5,427 nt of DNA from UBA1181 sp045113275 (GTDB lineage: Bacteria; Bacteroidota; Bacteroidia; Bacteroidales; Paludibacteraceae), in NCBI GenBank assembly GCA_045113275.1, contig JBGUIU010000207.1:1-5427 (forward strand), read 5' to 3'. Position numbers and translations under genes: made by a program. The notes beneath the pieces were generated by a model. The model was not told the origin of the DNA. It did no database searches and was given only the letters and a program-made list of their open reading frames with translations. Shown here one piece after another: positions 4,912 to 5,427 of this stretch (positions are counted from its first letter, which is position 1; each line of letters starts with the position of its first letter).

Positions 4912-5094
4912 TTACTGAAAGCTTGTTTTCGAGGAAGCCGGTGTAATGAATACTCTTGGCGTTGCAAACGCAATTGGTATTGATGTATTTTCGGTATATT
5001 TTTCTTTATCTGAATAATAACCGTTGTGTGCGCTTTTTTGGTTTATATCGCGAAGCGTGTCGTTTTCGGTTTTTGTTTTCCTCCCATCAAACAT
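4912..5094 (-). CDS. Doubtful 60-aa open frame after the partial paralog
   Basis: The frame begins MFDGRKTKTENDTLRD and is hydrophilic, rich in Lys, Thr and Ser, without a recognisable domain. Its ATG (5094-5092) overlaps the stop of the upstream paralog as TAATG, a layout that permits translational coupling. Otherwise nothing supports it: there is no Shine-Dalgarno and base use resembles intergenic DNA. It may be chance. Confidence 0.25.
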   Translation of the reverse strand: MFDGRKTKTENDTLRDINQKSAHNGYYSDKEKYTENTSIPIAFATPRVFITPASSKTSFQ

Positions 5095-5427
5095 TAGCCG
5101 TTAGCCTGGTCGTAAGCCGCCGACTCCAGACTCCAGATGTAGGAGCGCATCGTCGTCTTACCACCCGCCGTGTTCTTCTGCGCATTGAATGCCGCCAGAT
5201 CTGCCGCTTGCTTACTCGTGTCCTTTAGACGCGCGCTTACGGCTGCGGATACTACCGAGAACTTGCTGCGAACAGCCAATTCGTCAGCCGACGGATCGGT
5301 GGAGCGGGTTACGGAACTCAGTCCTCGCAAGTACACGCGAGAGCAGTCGGTACTGGTTGTCGGTGCGGTACGGTGGGTAGCCAACACCATCTTCTGATCA
5401 CCGGCATGCGGCGATTTCTTGTTGATT
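5094..5427 (-). CDS. Small tandem-paralog protein, second copy, start outside window
   Basis: The visible 110 C-terminal residues are open to the right edge. By alignment with the 128-aa copy, about 18 N-terminal residues are missing from view. The two share THRTAPTTS, the Cys-x-Arg-x-Tyr triplet and AADLAAFNAQK. In the final block from FSxVSAAV to YD, 35 of 51 residues are identical without gaps. The central part after the first block differs by a 2-residue insertion and has diverged. No function is recognised. The stop at 5094-5096 is followed by no clear terminator, so a transcript could continue through the gap into the 128-aa gene. The divergence shows an old duplication under selection, not a recent copy. 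Confidence 0.85.
   Translation of the reverse strand, partial: INKKSPHAGDQKMVLATHRTAPTTSTDCSRVYLRGLSSVTRSTDPSADELAVRSKFSVVSAAVSARLKDTSKQAADLAAFNAQKNTAGGKTTMRSYIWSLESAAYDQANG

Larger units (their letters stand above)
4489..5093. other. 605-bp gap between the small paralogs, hairpin-rich
   Basis: There is no secure gene here. On the minus strand it is the 5' flank of the 128-aa gene. It contains the possible switch at 4525-4559, a tandem GGAGAGC pair (4557-4570), ATGACG/CGTCAT (4571-4585), GCAGC/GCTGC (4589-4601), a nested structure (4717-4774), a 10-bp palindrome GACGGCCGTC (4808-4817), and ACATC/GATGT (4879-4891). Two plus-strand TATTTTTG boxes (4848-4855 and 4857-4864) match the Bacteroidota -7 element but lack a TTTG at the right distance. 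No exact minus-strand TAnnTTTG was found, so the small-protein promoter is unidentified. Two doubtful short frames are listed separately. Confidence 0.6.

Noticed and set aside
412..5071. CGTTTTCGGTT present at both 412-422 and 5061-5071 as a possible element boundary
   Set aside because: An 11-mer shared once in 5.4 kb is expected by chance, and the flanks do not extend the match.
4956..5397. Plus-strand open frames antisense to the second paralog
   Set aside because: They are several overlapping frames in GC-rich DNA opposite a conserved gene. Their equivalents over the other paralog are not conserved as proteins.

Overview
The window looks like accessory DNA from a member of the Bacteroidota, probably Bacteroidales. 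The main evidence is a textbook Bacteroidota promoter (TTTG, 20 bp, TAnnTTTG) ahead of the ATPase gene. Most starts lack a Shine-Dalgarno sequence and sit in A-rich leaders, and the protein families fit that phylum. The species cannot be named from this sequence. All convincing genes are on the minus strand, so transcription runs from high to low coordinates.

From the right edge, two tandem paralogous small proteins of unknown function come first. One is cut by the window edge (5094-5427) and one is complete at 128 aa (4102-4488). They are GC-rich, and the 605-bp gap between them is full of inverted repeats, including a possible two-state leader just ahead of the complete copy. A UNCG-capped RNA hairpin (3986-4015) lies downstream of the complete copy.

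Next is a separate AT-richer cassette with its own promoter (3886-3917) and a palindromic operator-like array (3925-3958). It encodes an ABC/AAA15-type ATPase of 431 aa (2551-3846). An ATGA overlap and a strong Shine-Dalgarno sequence couple it to a 235-aa protein (1847-2554) in which I see a candidate PD-(D/E)XK nuclease core. A well-formed intrinsic terminator (1811-1842) follows. ATPase-plus-nuclease pairs of this layout are typical of anti-phage systems. I cannot match this pair to a named one, and it is the best candidate here for an undescribed system.

Below the terminator, two more minus-strand genes lie 7 bp apart: a DUF2971-family protein (919-1794) and a GxxExxY protein (435-911), itself a PD-(D/E)XK-fold family. 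They may be a second module or be reached by read-through. The left 434 bp contains no confident gene, but holds three strong nested hairpins and a 36-codon protein-like open frame.
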